DNA from: an uncultured Clostridia bacterium
GTDB lineage: Bacteria; Bacillota; Clostridia; Lachnospirales; Anaerotignaceae
DNA: 57,496 nucleotides
Assembly: GCA_910587195.1 (NCBI GenBank)
Contig: CAJUKL010000003.1
Coordinates: forward strand, 1 to 57,496
Direction of reading: 5' to 3'
Below, one piece after another: positions 33,913 through 42,989 of the stretch; the first letter of the stretch is position 1; each line of letters starts with the position of its first letter. The notes beneath the pieces are model-generated. The model was not told the origin of the DNA and did no database searches. It saw only the letters and a list, made by a program, of their open reading frames with translations. The position numbers and the translations under genes are program-made.

Positions 33913-34656
33913 TTAATAGTTTACAATATTTTCAAATTCTTCTTTTAAGCTGGCACCACCTACAAGACCGCCATCAATATCTGCCATTGCAAACAATTCT
34001 GCTGCATTTTTACCATTTACGCTACCACCATATTGAATACGAACTTCTTCTGCAACTTCTTTTCCATATACTTCTCCAACAACCTGTCTAATAGCACAGC
34101 AAACTTCTTGTGCCTGTTCACTAGTTGCAGTTTTGCCTGTACCGATTGCCCAAATTGGTTCATAAGCAATCACAACTTTTTTAACATCAGCAGCACTAAT
34201 ACCATATAAACCAGCTTTTACTTGCATACGTACAATTTCAATATTAATACCCATTTCTCTCTGTTCTAATGTTTCGCCACAGCACATAATTGGCACTAAA
34301 TCATGTTCTAATGCTTTTTTCACTTTTTTATTAACAGTTGCATCTGTTTCTCCAAAATATTCACGTCTTTCAGAGTGACCAATAACCACATATTTTACGC
34401 CCATTTCTGTGAGCATAGCAGGTGCAATTTCACCAGTATAAGCGCCACTTTCTTCAAAGTGCATATTTTCTGCACCAACAGCAATGTTTGTTCCTTTTAC
34501 TGCTTCTACTACTGTTGCAATATCCACAGCAGGAACACAAAATACAACATCTACTTTATCTGTATTTACTTTGTCTTTTAACAATGCACATAATTCAGCT
34601 GCTTGTTTTGGAGTTTTATTCATTTTCCAATTTCCTGCAACAATTTTTTTTCTCAT
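33913..34656 (-). CDS. tpiA: Triosephosphate isomerase
   Basis: 247 residues, normal length. AGNWKMNKTP at the N-terminus, catalytic His in VIGHSERREYFGE, catalytic Glu in VIAYEPIWAIGTGKTA, and the phosphate-binding IQYGGSVNGKN and GLVGGASL. It lies 19 bases after a polysaccharide deacetylase gene and 49 bases before gpmI, so it is co-transcribed with both. Confidence 0.98.
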   Translation of the reverse strand: MRKKIVAGNWKMNKTPKQAAELCALLKDKVNTDKVDVVFCVPAVDIATVVEAVKGTNIAVGAENMHFEESGAYTGEIAPAMLTEMGVKYVVIGHSERREYFGETDATVNKKVKKALEHDLVPIMCCGETLEQREMGINIEIVRMQVKAGLYGISAADVKKVVIAYEPIWAIGTGKTATSEQAQEVCCAIRQVVGEVYGKEVAEEVRIQYGGSVNGKNAAELFAMADIDGGLVGGASLKEEFENIVNY

Positions 34657-34674
34657 AAATATGCCTTCTTTCCC

Positions 34675-35610
34675 TCATTTATATTTTGTTATATTTGGTA
34701 TCATAAACAAAAGAGATAGCATCATCAAACCAATGACAGCCGTCACTCTTAGTCTATGAGCTGCAAACAATTTCAAAAAAGGATTTTGAAATGTTTTTTT
34801 TGCTGTATATTCTATTTTTTGTAATAATTTTTGTCCTGTCCAACCAGAATCAACCGTAATTCTGGGAATTTCGCATAAACTTGTTTTTCCATTGACAACC
34901 GCAATATTAGTTGTCAACTGTAATTGATACCCTTTTTCTGCCTGCATCCATGATGCAATTTCTTTTCTATAATTTCCATTTGGATAAGTCAACACTTTGA
35001 CAGGGCTTCTTTTTTGTAAAAATTGATTTAGCATTTTTTCGCCCTTGTCCACAGAAGAAGCCACTTCTTGATAGCTTCTATTGCCAACAGGTGTATGGTC
35101 ATTGGTATGATTATAGATTTCGACCAAACCACTTTGTTGCATTTCGTTTAAATTTTCCCAGCTCATTCTTGCAATATCTCCCGGCAAAGGAATCGTACCA
35201 ATAGAGGAAGTAACAACAGAAATATTTGCTTTTACATTATATTTTTGCAAAATGGGATATACCAGTTCATAGTTACTTTTATATCCATCATCTATGGTAA
35301 TCACAACATACTTTTTCAAATGCAGCTTTGTATTTTTTGGCACCTGCTGCATTATTTTATAAAATTCGCTTAAAAACAGAAAAGTATATCCTTCCTGCTG
35401 TAACGTTTTTATTTGTTCTTCCAATTCATCAATCGGTACAATAACCCCATTTCCGGGTTCAACTTTTTCTGTCACAAAATGATGATACATCAAAATGGGA
35501 ATATAATTTTCTGGTGCAATTTTTGCCTTTCCGCCTGCTGCAAGTGCCACAAAAGAAAGGTTTATGATTATAAGACATACCACAACCACCCGTTGTAAAT
35601 ATCTTTTCAT
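34675..35610 (-). CDS. Polysaccharide deacetylase in the glycolytic operon (first before tpiA)
   Basis: 311 residues. N-terminal signal/anchor (RVVVVCLIIINLSFVALA), then the NodB domain with PILMYHHF, the metal Asp pair in VITIDDGYKSNY, and NHTNDHTP; a second hydrophobic stretch ends the protein (VIGLMMLSLLFMIP), unlike its neighbour. It probably acts outside the cell on wall or capsular amino sugars. It is paralogous to the next gene (same IDDGY, SWENLNEMQQSGLVEIY and TYPNGNYRKEI blocks) and sits between pgk and tpiA. Confidence 0.88.
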   Translation of the reverse strand: MKRYLQRVVVVCLIIINLSFVALAAGGKAKIAPENYIPILMYHHFVTEKVEPGNGVIVPIDELEEQIKTLQQEGYTFLFLSEFYKIMQQVPKNTKLHLKKYVVITIDDGYKSNYELVYPILQKYNVKANISVVTSSIGTIPLPGDIARMSWENLNEMQQSGLVEIYNHTNDHTPVGNRSYQEVASSVDKGEKMLNQFLQKRSPVKVLTYPNGNYRKEIASWMQAEKGYQLQLTTNIAVVNGKTSLCEIPRITVDSGWTGQKLLQKIEYTAKKTFQNPFLKLFAAHRLRVTAVIGLMMLSLLFMIPNITKYK

Positions 35611-35646
35611 TTTACTTTCCCCTCAGTTATCCATCGTTTCCCTTTT

Positions 35647-36591
35647 TTATTTTAAAAATGTTTTTTCTGCTGTTAGATGTATCTTACTGATTAAATCCTT
35701 ACCTGTTCCAGAATTTACTGTAATTCTTGGAATCTCCAATATACTTGTATTTCTGTTGACAACATCACTATTTGTTGTTAACTGTAAATCAAATCCCATA
35801 TAAGCACGCATCATAACGCTAATTTCTTTTCTATAATTCCCATTAGGATACGTCAAAACAGACGTTTTGCTTCTTTGTTGCAATTCTTTATCCAACATTT
35901 GTTCTCCCTTTTCCACAGAAGAACGAACATCTGTATACATTCTATTTTCAACAGGTTTGTGGTCATACGTATGGCTATAAATTTCGACCAAACCACTTTG
36001 TTGCATTTCATTCAAATTTTCCCAACTCATTTTTTCAATTTCTTTTGTACTGTAAATATATCCTGTATGGATTCTTGAGGTAATGACAGAAATATTTGCC
36101 TTCATATTATATTTTTTTAGCAAAGGATAAGCAAGTTCATAATTGCTTCTATATCCATCATCTATGGTAATCACAACATATTTTTGATTTAGATGAAGTT
36201 CTGGCTGTGTAACACCTGCATTTTTTTCTTCTATCTTTTGCAAAAGAATCTCATTTAATTCACTTAAAAAAATAGTTTCATATCCTGCTTCTTGTAATGC
36301 TTGCAGTTGTTCCTCAAATTCACGGATATGCATATTTGCTCCATCTCCATCTGGCACATCATCTGTTCTAAAGTGATGATACATTAGCACAGGGATATAA
36401 TCCTCTGGGTTTGGAAAAGATTGTTCTTCTTCCATCACAATATTGTCAATGGTAACTTCTTTTGTTTTTATTGGAATAGTTTCTATCTCTATTGTTTTTT
36501 TATCCTTCTTTTGTATTTCCTGTGCAAGGACAGGCAAAAAACATTGCGCTGCCAAAAGTGCTGTTACAGCCATAACCCCATACTTTTTCAT
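35647..36591 (-). CDS. Polysaccharide deacetylase in the glycolytic operon (after pgk)
   Basis: 314 residues. A cleavable signal peptide (MAVTALLAAQCFLPVLA) is followed by an acidic linker and a NodB domain with PVLMYHHFRTDD, VITIDDGYRSNY and SHTYDHKP metal motifs. It shares long identical blocks with the following gene, so the pair arose by tandem duplication. It has no C-terminal membrane helix, so it may be released. It starts 18 bases after pgk; the coupling suggests that wall modification is linked to glycolytic flux through CggR (inference). Confidence 0.88.
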   Translation of the reverse strand: MKKYGVMAVTALLAAQCFLPVLAQEIQKKDKKTIEIETIPIKTKEVTIDNIVMEEEQSFPNPEDYIPVLMYHHFRTDDVPDGDGANMHIREFEEQLQALQEAGYETIFLSELNEILLQKIEEKNAGVTQPELHLNQKYVVITIDDGYRSNYELAYPLLKKYNMKANISVITSRIHTGYIYSTKEIEKMSWENLNEMQQSGLVEIYSHTYDHKPVENRMYTDVRSSVEKGEQMLDKELQQRSKTSVLTYPNGNYRKEISVMMRAYMGFDLQLTTNSDVVNRNTSILEIPRITVNSGTGKDLISKIHLTAEKTFLK

Positions 36592-36609
36592 GCTACTTTC
36601 CTCTATTTC

Positions 36610-37803
36610 TTATTTATCATCTACTGCAACAACACCAGGTAATTCTTTTCCTTCCAAAAATTCTAAAGAAGCACCGCCACCAGTAGAAATATGTGTCATT
36701 TTGCTACCATATCCCAACTGATTGACTGCTGCTGCGGAATCTCCACCACCAATAATAGTTGTTGCATCAATTTGTGCCAAAGCCTCAGCAACAGCTTCTG
36801 TACCTTTTGCAAAATTAGGGAACTCAAACACTCCCATAGGGCCATTCCATACCACTGTTTTTGCATTTTTAATGGCATCTGCAAACAATTTTCTGGATTC
36901 TTCCCCAATATCAAGCCCCTGCCAATCATCAGGAATTTCTTTTGTAGGAACAGTTTTAAATTCTGTGTCATTTTTAAATTCTTTTGTAATCACTGTATCC
37001 ACAGGAATCAAGAATTTTACGCCTTTTTCTTCTGCTTTTTTCATCATTTCTTTTGCATAATCCACTTTATCTGCTTCTAAAAGGGATTTTCCAACTTTAC
37101 CGCCTTGTGCAACTGCAAAGGTATACGCCATACCACCGCCAATAATCAATGTATCCACTTTTTCTAGCAAATTGTTAATGACATTAATTTTGTCAGAAAC
37201 TTTAGAACCACCCAAAATTGCAACAAATGGTCTTTCAGGATTATTGACTGCATTTCCAAGGAAGTTAATTTCTTTATCCATTAAATAACCAACAGCAGAT
37301 TCTTTTACATATTTTGTAACGCCCACAGTAGAGCAATGTGCTCTATGGCTAGAACCAAACGCATCATTTACAAATACTTCTGCAAGGCTTGCTAACTCTT
37401 GGCTAAAATTATCTTCATTTTTTGTTTCTTCTTTTCTGTAACGAGTATTTTCTAATAATACCACGTCACCATCTTTCATTTGCGCAACTGCTTTTTTTGC
37501 ATTTTCCCCAACAACAGTATCATCTTTCGCAAATACAACTTCTTTGCCCAATTTTTCAGAAAGGCGTTTTGCAACCGGTGCCAAAGAAAGTTCTGGTTTT
37601 GGTTCTCCTTTTGGTTTTCCCATATGGGAGCAAAGGATTACCTTTCCACCCTCTTTTATCAATTTTTGTATGGTTGGTAATGCAGCTACAATTCTGTTTT
37701 CGTCTGTAATCACACCATCTTGCAATGGTACATTAAAATCACATCTTACAAGCACCTTTTTACCTTTTACTACTAAGTCATCTACCGATTTTTTGTTCAG
37801 CAT
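36610..37803 (-). CDS. pgk: Phosphoglycerate kinase
   Basis: Makes ATP from 1,3-bisphosphoglycerate. 397 residues, standard length. RCDFNVPLQDG, the SHMGKPKG and LLENTRYRKEE segments of the N-lobe, GSKVSDKI, the hinge WNGPMGVFEFPNFAKGT and the nucleotide loop GGGDSAAAV are all present. It is the first enzyme gene after cggR; gapA, which usually lies between cggR and pgk, is missing here. GGAAAGGAG lies before the ATG. Confidence 0.98.
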   Translation of the reverse strand: MLNKKSVDDLVVKGKKVLVRCDFNVPLQDGVITDENRIVAALPTIQKLIKEGGKVILCSHMGKPKGEPKPELSLAPVAKRLSEKLGKEVVFAKDDTVVGENAKKAVAQMKDGDVVLLENTRYRKEETKNEDNFSQELASLAEVFVNDAFGSSHRAHCSTVGVTKYVKESAVGYLMDKEINFLGNAVNNPERPFVAILGGSKVSDKINVINNLLEKVDTLIIGGGMAYTFAVAQGGKVGKSLLEADKVDYAKEMMKKAEEKGVKFLIPVDTVITKEFKNDTEFKTVPTKEIPDDWQGLDIGEESRKLFADAIKNAKTVVWNGPMGVFEFPNFAKGTEAVAEALAQIDATTIIGGGDSAAAVNQLGYGSKMTHISTGGGASLEFLEGKELPGVVAVDDK

Positions 37804-37942
37804 AATTGTTCTCCTTTCCTACTCTTTGTTTTAGTTTTACAGGTTTTTTGATAAAAGCCAATGCTTCCGCACATACTCTCCAAAGACAGAACGCTTTTTA
37901 TTTCTGTTTTTCACTCCCAAATTCTTCTCTTGTTTTTTCTTT

Positions 37943-39013
37943 TTACTTGGCTTCTATATCCCTTGTTTTTTTCCCTATCCGTTTGTATATTTCTTTTGCT
38001 GTCATTTTGTCTGTTATCAAAATAGCTTGCGGCATTTTACAGCAGACAGCAGCAAGAGCTTCGGCTTTACTTTTTCCTCCTGCCACAACAATAATTTTTT
38101 TGATTCTGCTTAATTCTTCCAACCGCAGCCCTATGGAATAAGAACTATAAACGATTGTGCCGTTACTATCTAAATAATAGCCCAACATTTCCGCCACCGC
38201 ACCTTTTTTCAAAAGAAACTCATAAACAGCAGAGTCAACCTGTCTTTTTTGTGCCATTTCTAATGCATTTCCCACACCCAAAATCAAAACATCGGCTTGT
38301 TTAATTTGGGTTATGGTTTCCTGTATCAATGGCTCCTGTTTCATTTCCTCGAAGGCTTTTTGGCTCATGTGGTCAGGCAGTTGCAGTAATTTATAACGTG
38401 CACCTAACTTTTCTGCTAAGCCAGCCGCCAAAGTATCTGCTTGTTGTTCGAGTATTCCCCCAATACTCCCCCTTGCAGGCAGCACTAACTCTGCCTTTTT
38501 TGTATGGAAAAAAGGCATACTTTCCACCATATTGGCAAGGGTAGAACCTCCTGTCAAAGCAATTTTACTTTCTTTTGAGATACTACGCAATAAAACATCT
38601 GCTGCAATCCGTCCCAATTCTTTTTTGGCACTTGGGCTGTCTTTACAGCCTTGTTCCGCAAGATACGCCTTTTCAATTCCTAACAAATCTGCTAAATGTT
38701 TTTCCATTTCTGAAATGCCGTTAATTGATTTTACAAATGGCTCCATATTTGTCAGTAAATTTTTGCCTTCTTCGGTCACTTTCATTCCTTCTCTTGAAAC
38801 TACAATTAACTGTTGCATATGCAGCTTTTCCGTTTCGTTGCGGACAGTTCTTTCCGAAAAATCCAAAGAAAGAGAAATTGTTCTTCTTCCTACTGGCTCC
38901 AGCAAAGCAATTGCACGTAAAATACGGTATCTTCTTACTAAAGCCGACATTTCTTCTGGTGCTATTTTGTTTATCATTTGTAATGTATTACGATTCTCTT
39001 TATAAAGGGACAT
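37943..39013 (-). CDS. cggR: Central glycolytic genes regulator (SorC/DeoR family)
   Basis: 356 residues from ATG 39013 (AAAGGTGGG upstream; GTG at 39025 is also in frame). It has an N-terminal winged helix (GRRTISLSLDFSERTVRNET) and a sugar-phosphate sensing domain (ALTGGSTLANMVESM, VLPARGSIGG, ILGVGNALEMA). CggR represses the glycolytic operon and is released by fructose 1,6-bisphosphate. Two direct-repeat half-sites lie over its own start region, and pgk follows after 139 bases, which supports the name. Confidence 0.93.
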   Translation of the reverse strand: MSLYKENRNTLQMINKIAPEEMSALVRRYRILRAIALLEPVGRRTISLSLDFSERTVRNETEKLHMQQLIVVSREGMKVTEEGKNLLTNMEPFVKSINGISEMEKHLADLLGIEKAYLAEQGCKDSPSAKKELGRIAADVLLRSISKESKIALTGGSTLANMVESMPFFHTKKAELVLPARGSIGGILEQQADTLAAGLAEKLGARYKLLQLPDHMSQKAFEEMKQEPLIQETITQIKQADVLILGVGNALEMAQKRQVDSAVYEFLLKKGAVAEMLGYYLDSNGTIVYSSYSIGLRLEELSRIKKIIVVAGGKSKAEALAAVCCKMPQAILITDKMTAKEIYKRIGKKTRDIEAK

Positions 39014-39043
39014 AATGCGTCCCACCTTTCATTTTTCGTCCCA
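39009..39043 (-). promoter_or_regulatory. CggR operator, two half-sites over the cggR start
   Basis: On the minus strand TGGGAC-GAAAAA-TGAA then TGGGAC-GCATTA-TGTC, a period of 19 bases. The half-site shape (GGGAC, six bases, TGTC) matches the known Bacillus CggR direct-repeat operator. The second half-site includes the ATG itself, so bound CggR would block both transcript elongation and the ribosome site DNA. Confidence 0.72.
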
Positions 39044-39099
39044 CCTGTCTTCAAAGGAAAACCTATCAGCAGGATTGCATCTCTAATAGGCTTGTGTTT

Positions 39100-39128
39100 A
39101 TTATAACTGATTTTTCTAAATTTTTCAA
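39100..39128 (-). promoter_or_regulatory. Promoter of the cggR glycolytic operon
   Basis: Minus strand TTGAAA (39128-39123), 17 bases, perfect TATAAT (39105-39100). It lies about 57 bases before the operator, as in a roadblock arrangement. Confidence 0.85.
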
Positions 39129-39295
39129 GCCATTTCCAAATGTATACAGACAAAAAAGTAACTAAAATTTTCAGAACGAAATCACATTGTATGAAACAAT
39201 ATCCATATAAAATTTTTATTTTTTATTTTTTCCCGTCATACTGTAAAAAAACAGCACCCTATTTTTATGGTACTTGCTCAATAAAAAAAAGCTGC

Positions 39296-39334
39296 TTGCT
39301 CCACAAAGTTTTTTCGGATATACTCATAGTATAT
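39296..39334 (+). promoter_or_regulatory. dsdA promoter with palindromic operator
   Basis: TTGCTC (39296-39301), 17 bases, TATACT (39319-39324). The -10 lies in a perfect palindrome ATATACT-CAT-AGTATAT at 39318-39334, a likely binding site for an unidentified regulator. Confidence 0.65.
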
Positions 39335-39356
39335 ACAATAGAAAGGAAGGATATAC

Positions 39357-40682
39357 ATGCAAAAAAAATTTTGGGAACAAATGAAAAACAAGGCATTGCT
39401 AAAAAAAGTGGCTGCAGAAGAAGAAGTTTTTTGGCTCAATGAAAACCTAGAAAATGCAAAAACAGCACTATCAAAACTCAATTTATCTATGTCAGACATC
39501 GAAGATGCAGAAAAAAGACTTGCCCGTTTTGCTCCTTTTATCAAAAAATGCTTTCCAGAAACCGAAGTAAATAACGGATTGATTGAATCTCCCTTAACAG
39601 AAATTCCAAACATGAAAAAGCAATTAGAAAAAAAATATCAAATTTCGATTGCCGGCAAACTTTTGGTAAAACAGGATAGTCATTTAGCAATATCTGGTTC
39701 TATCAAAGCACGCGGTGGTATTTATGAAGTATTAAAACATGCCGAAGATTTAGCACTTGAGCACGGAAAAATTAGTATTACAGACGATTACAGCAAATTT
39801 GCCAGTGAGGAAATGAAAACATTTTTTAGTCAATTTAAAATTCAAGTAGGTTCTACAGGCAATTTGGGCATGAGTATTGGCATTATGAGTGCTGCGTTAG
39901 GCTTTCATGTTATTGTGCATATGTCTGCTGATGCAAAGCAATGGAAAAAAGACCTATTGCGCCAAAGAGGTGCTGTTGTGGTAGAATATGCGGACGATTA
40001 TAGCAAAGCAGTTGAAGTCGGCAGAAAACAATCCGATGCTGACCCAAAGAGCTACTTTGTGGATGATGAGAACTCTGTTACTCTTTTTTTAGGTTATGCT
40101 GTTGCAGCAAAGCGTTTAAAAGCGCAGTTTACGCAAAAAGGAATTAGTATTGACCAAACACACCCATTGTTTGTATATATTCCTTGTGGCGTTGGTGGTG
40201 CACCAGGCGGTGTTACTTTTGGACTAAAACAAATTTTTGGGGATAATGTACATGTCTTTTTTGTAGAAACCACACCAGCACCTTGTATGCTTTTAGGTAT
40301 GGCATCTGGAATGCAAAATAAAGTTTGTGTGCAAGATTTTGGACTTTCCGGACAAACTCATGCAGACGGTTTAGCTGTTGGCAGACCTTCCGGATTTGTT
40401 GGTGGTGTCATGACAAACATTTTAAGTGGAGAAATGACATTAAAAGACCGAAGAATCTATGATTTTATGAGAGATATTGTCAACACAGAGAATATCTTTT
40501 TAGAGCCATCTGCTTGTGCTTCTTTTATGGGTGTTGTTGATTTATTTCAATGTGAGGAAGGAAAACAATATATACAAAAGCATGGTATTTCAATGGAGAA
40601 TTCCGTTCATATTGCATGGGCAACGGGCGGTAGTCTTGTACCAGAAGAAATTAGAAAAGAGTATATGAATACTTATTTATAA
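39357..40682 (+). CDS. dsdA: D-serine dehydratase
   Basis: PLP-dependent cytosolic enzyme that turns D-serine into pyruvate and ammonia. 441 residues, the family length. The PLP lysine is Lys117 in SGSIKARGG; the phosphate loop is VGSTGNLGMSIG; CGVGGAPGGVTFG and GLAVGRPSGFVG are conserved blocks. AAAGGAAGG precedes the ATG. It is followed with no gap by a DUF3781 gene. A palindrome on its promoter suggests dedicated control. Alanine racemase lies 3.5 kb away but is a separate unit. Confidence 0.96.
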   Translation: MQKKFWEQMKNKALLKKVAAEEEVFWLNENLENAKTALSKLNLSMSDIEDAEKRLARFAPFIKKCFPETEVNNGLIESPLTEIPNMKKQLEKKYQISIAGKLLVKQDSHLAISGSIKARGGIYEVLKHAEDLALEHGKISITDDYSKFASEEMKTFFSQFKIQVGSTGNLGMSIGIMSAALGFHVIVHMSADAKQWKKDLLRQRGAVVVEYADDYSKAVEVGRKQSDADPKSYFVDDENSVTLFLGYAVAAKRLKAQFTQKGISIDQTHPLFVYIPCGVGGAPGGVTFGLKQIFGDNVHVFFVETTPAPCMLLGMASGMQNKVCVQDFGLSGQTHADGLAVGRPSGFVGGVMTNILSGEMTLKDRRIYDFMRDIVNTENIFLEPSACASFMGVVDLFQCEEGKQYIQKHGISMENSVHIAWATGGSLVPEEIRKEYMNTYL

Positions 40683-40931
40683 ATGATACATGATTTTATA
40701 CAAAACATTGAAAAACTTCATACAACAGAACTAGGAACCAAACGCATCAAAAACAATTTATCTTTAGAAACAGAAGATGTTGTCTTATGGTGCAAAACAA
40801 AAATTTTAGATAACAATGCAGTAATAGAAAAAAGAGGAAAAAACTGGTATATTACCATAGAACAGTATCAAATAACAGTAAATTGTTCTGCTTATACCAT
40901 TATTACAGCTCATAAAATCAAAAATCTTTAA
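40683..40931 (+). CDS. DUF3781 family protein
   Basis: 82 residues; its ATG directly follows the dsdA stop, so it depends on dsdA translation. LGTKRIKNNLSLETEDVVLW, then CKTKIL, then KRGKNWYITIEQYQITVNCS and TIITAHK match the DUF3781 pattern as I remember it. Function is unknown. Small, cytosolic, possibly binding a ligand or nucleic acid. Confidence 0.82.
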   Translation: MIHDFIQNIEKLHTTELGTKRIKNNLSLETEDVVLWCKTKILDNNAVIEKRGKNWYITIEQYQITVNCSAYTIITAHKIKNL

Positions 40932-40935
40932 CATA

Positions 40936-40970
40936 AAAACCTCTTTTTGACTTTGTCAAAGGGAGGTTTG
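40936..40970 (+). terminator. Terminator after dsdA-DUF3781
   Basis: AAACCTC...GAGGTTT with an inner TTTGAC/GTCAAA extension, eight bases after the stop. Confidence 0.75.
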
Positions 40971-40992
40971 TTATAAAATAAGGCAGGTATTT

Positions 40993-42405
40993 ATGGAACA
41001 GAACCAAGCAAAAAAAATGGATATAAAAAACAAATTAAAAAATTTAACACTTATTCAACAAAAACTCTTTTTATTGACCTTACTAGAAAGATTATTTTAT
41101 TCTTATCAAAAGCATACAAAAGGAAGTTATTACAAAGTGCTACAATGTTACATAGAAAACCATTGGGATTATGTTATAAATGGAACAAAACACCCCTGTA
41201 TTATAATGGACAAATCAGATTATGCAGAGAACTATCAAAACAATTATGCTTCTCAAGACGAAAATAGTATTCTATTAAAATTAATAGAAAAAATTCATTC
41301 TATTCTTCCATGTTTTGTAGAAGATGATGCAGTATTTTTAATGGGCTTTGGAGCAGCTTTTGAAATCATAGCGTACTTTCTCCATCACTATTATGAAGAA
41401 AAACAAAAAAGTTCTAAACAAAATTGTCAATCCTGTTTAGAATATCTAAAAAATTTTTCAAGTTTTGTAACAGAACATGAACTGTATCATTTAGAATATA
41501 CAAGAGAAAAAGCAGACATTGCATATTTACAAAAAGAAACAGATTTCCAAAAAATCCGTCAGCACTTTTTGCAACAACAAAGTCTTTTTCCAGAAAATGA
41601 ACATTTTATTTTTTCTACAAAGCCAAAAAATAAAACCCTAGAAAATTTTTATGCTGATTGGATAAAAGGTGCAGAAATTATTTATGATAAATGTGAGGAA
41701 ATTGTATTAAAACCAGATTGTGCAGAAACGTATTATCATTATGTAAAGGAATATATTTATGGACTGCAAAATACATATGAAAAAGCAATCCGAGATGCAG
41801 AAAGTCATGTTTATTGGAAAAGGTATTCCATAGCGATACAAGAACTAACGGAAGCCATTCATCAGGAACCCAATCTTGCCAGAGCCTATTATAAACGAGC
41901 TTGTATTTATGAACAATTAAAAGAATATCAAAAAGCCATTGATGATTTTACAAAAACCATTGCTCTAAGTCCAGATTTTGCTGGGGCATATTATCATCGT
42001 GCTTATAGCTATGATGAATTAGGAGAAAATAATAAAGCGATTGCTGACTTAACAAAAGTCATTTTATTAAAACCCTGTTTTGCAGAAGCCTATAGCAACC
42101 GCAGTCATAGTTATAATAAAATAGGGCAATATCAAAAAGCACTTGCCGATTGTGAAAAAGCAGAAGAAATCCATCCACAGTTATCCTCCATTTACTATAA
42201 CCGTGGAAACAGTTATTATTATTTAGGAGAATATCAAAAAGCGATAATAAATTATGAGATAGTTCTTGCACAAATTCCACATGATATAGAAACATTATGT
42301 TTTCAAAAAGAAACTCATTTGTATCGTAAAAAAATAATGCGCCTTTTAAAAAAACATTCCAGCAACAAAAGAAAAAAAGATAAAAAGAGATTTTTAATTT
42401 TATAA
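40993..42405 (+). CDS. TPR-repeat protein
   Basis: 470 residues. The first ~270 residues form a helical, unrecognised region (LTLIQQKLFLLTLLERLFYS, CFVEDDAVFLMGFGAAFEII). Residues about 275-440 hold about five tetratricopeptide repeats spaced 34 residues (for example ARAYYKRACIYEQLKEYQKA, then AGAYYHRAYSYDELGENNKA). The C-terminus is strongly basic (KKHSSNKRKKDKKR). It probably scaffolds other proteins; partners unknown. No signal peptide is seen. It stands alone between two terminators, next to an XRE regulator on the other strand. Confidence 0.82.
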   Translation: MEQNQAKKMDIKNKLKNLTLIQQKLFLLTLLERLFYSYQKHTKGSYYKVLQCYIENHWDYVINGTKHPCIIMDKSDYAENYQNNYASQDENSILLKLIEKIHSILPCFVEDDAVFLMGFGAAFEIIAYFLHHYYEEKQKSSKQNCQSCLEYLKNFSSFVTEHELYHLEYTREKADIAYLQKETDFQKIRQHFLQQQSLFPENEHFIFSTKPKNKTLENFYADWIKGAEIIYDKCEEIVLKPDCAETYYHYVKEYIYGLQNTYEKAIRDAESHVYWKRYSIAIQELTEAIHQEPNLARAYYKRACIYEQLKEYQKAIDDFTKTIALSPDFAGAYYHRAYSYDELGENNKAIADLTKVILLKPCFAEAYSNRSHSYNKIGQYQKALADCEKAEEIHPQLSSIYYNRGNSYYYLGEYQKAIINYEIVLAQIPHDIETLCFQKETHLYRKKIMRLLKKHSSNKRKKDKKRFLIL

Positions 42406-42420
42406 TTTTTCTTTTTATAA

Positions 42421-42466
42421 AAACCTTACTGATTTTCAAAACAGGTTAAAAAGCAGTAAGGTTTTT
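42421..42466. terminator. Bidirectional terminator
   Basis: AAACCTTACTG (42421-42431) pairs with CAGTAAGGTTT (42454-42464), between the convergent TPR and XRE genes, with T/A runs on both sides. Confidence 0.82.
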
Positions 42467-42479
42467 CAAGGAAAAAACA

Positions 42480-42953
42480 TCATGATTTATTGACTAAAGT
42501 GGTATCTTCAGATAATAATGGGTCAAGTTTTGGAAATTTGTATCTCCATTCATCATATTGTTCTTTTGTAATTTGTCCCAGTTCTAATTTTTCTGCTTGT
42601 TCCTGCCAAACATCAAACATATGTAATAAATAAAAATCAGATTCATCTAAACATAAGCAAATTTTCCGGTCAATGGTAGTAATTTTCAAACCATACATAT
42701 CTTCTATAGCAAAAAGCGTGTGCAAAAGTTTTATTTGATTGTCTATATTGGGAACGGTAAGTGCATCAGGGGCAATATCAAATATAGTAGCCATAGATTT
42801 TATCAAATTTTGTTTTGGTATTCTTGCCTCTGCTTCATATTGTGCCATACGAACATCAGAAGTACTTTTCAAAAAGCCGAGCATATTACCAAGTTGTTTT
42901 TGTGTCAATCCTTTTTTCTTTCGAAAAAATTTAATACGTTTACCAATCGCCAT
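42480..42953 (-). CDS. XRE-family transcriptional regulator
   Basis: 157 residues with an N-terminal Cro/CI helix-turn-helix (KKKGLTQKQLGNMLGF, then VRMAQYEAEARIPKQ). The C-terminal half (ITTIDRKICLCLDESDFYLL, then ITKEQYDEWRYKFP) is a helical region commonly joined to this type of DNA-binding domain in Clostridia, with no known ligand. Promoter TTGCTA-17-TATACT lies 37 bases upstream. Targets unknown; the nearby TPR gene is only a positional candidate. Confidence 0.85.
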   Translation of the reverse strand: MAIGKRIKFFRKKKGLTQKQLGNMLGFLKSTSDVRMAQYEAEARIPKQNLIKSMATIFDIAPDALTVPNIDNQIKLLHTLFAIEDMYGLKITTIDRKICLCLDESDFYLLHMFDVWQEQAEKLELGQITKEQYDEWRYKFPKLDPLLSEDTTLVNKS

Positions 42954-42989
42954 AATAAAAAACCTCCAACATAAAAATATATTGTTTTT

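Noticed and set aside
40993..42953. TPR protein plus XRE regulator as a peptide quorum-sensing pair
   Set aside because: They are convergent, the TPR protein lacks a DNA-binding domain and no small signal peptide gene was found beside them.
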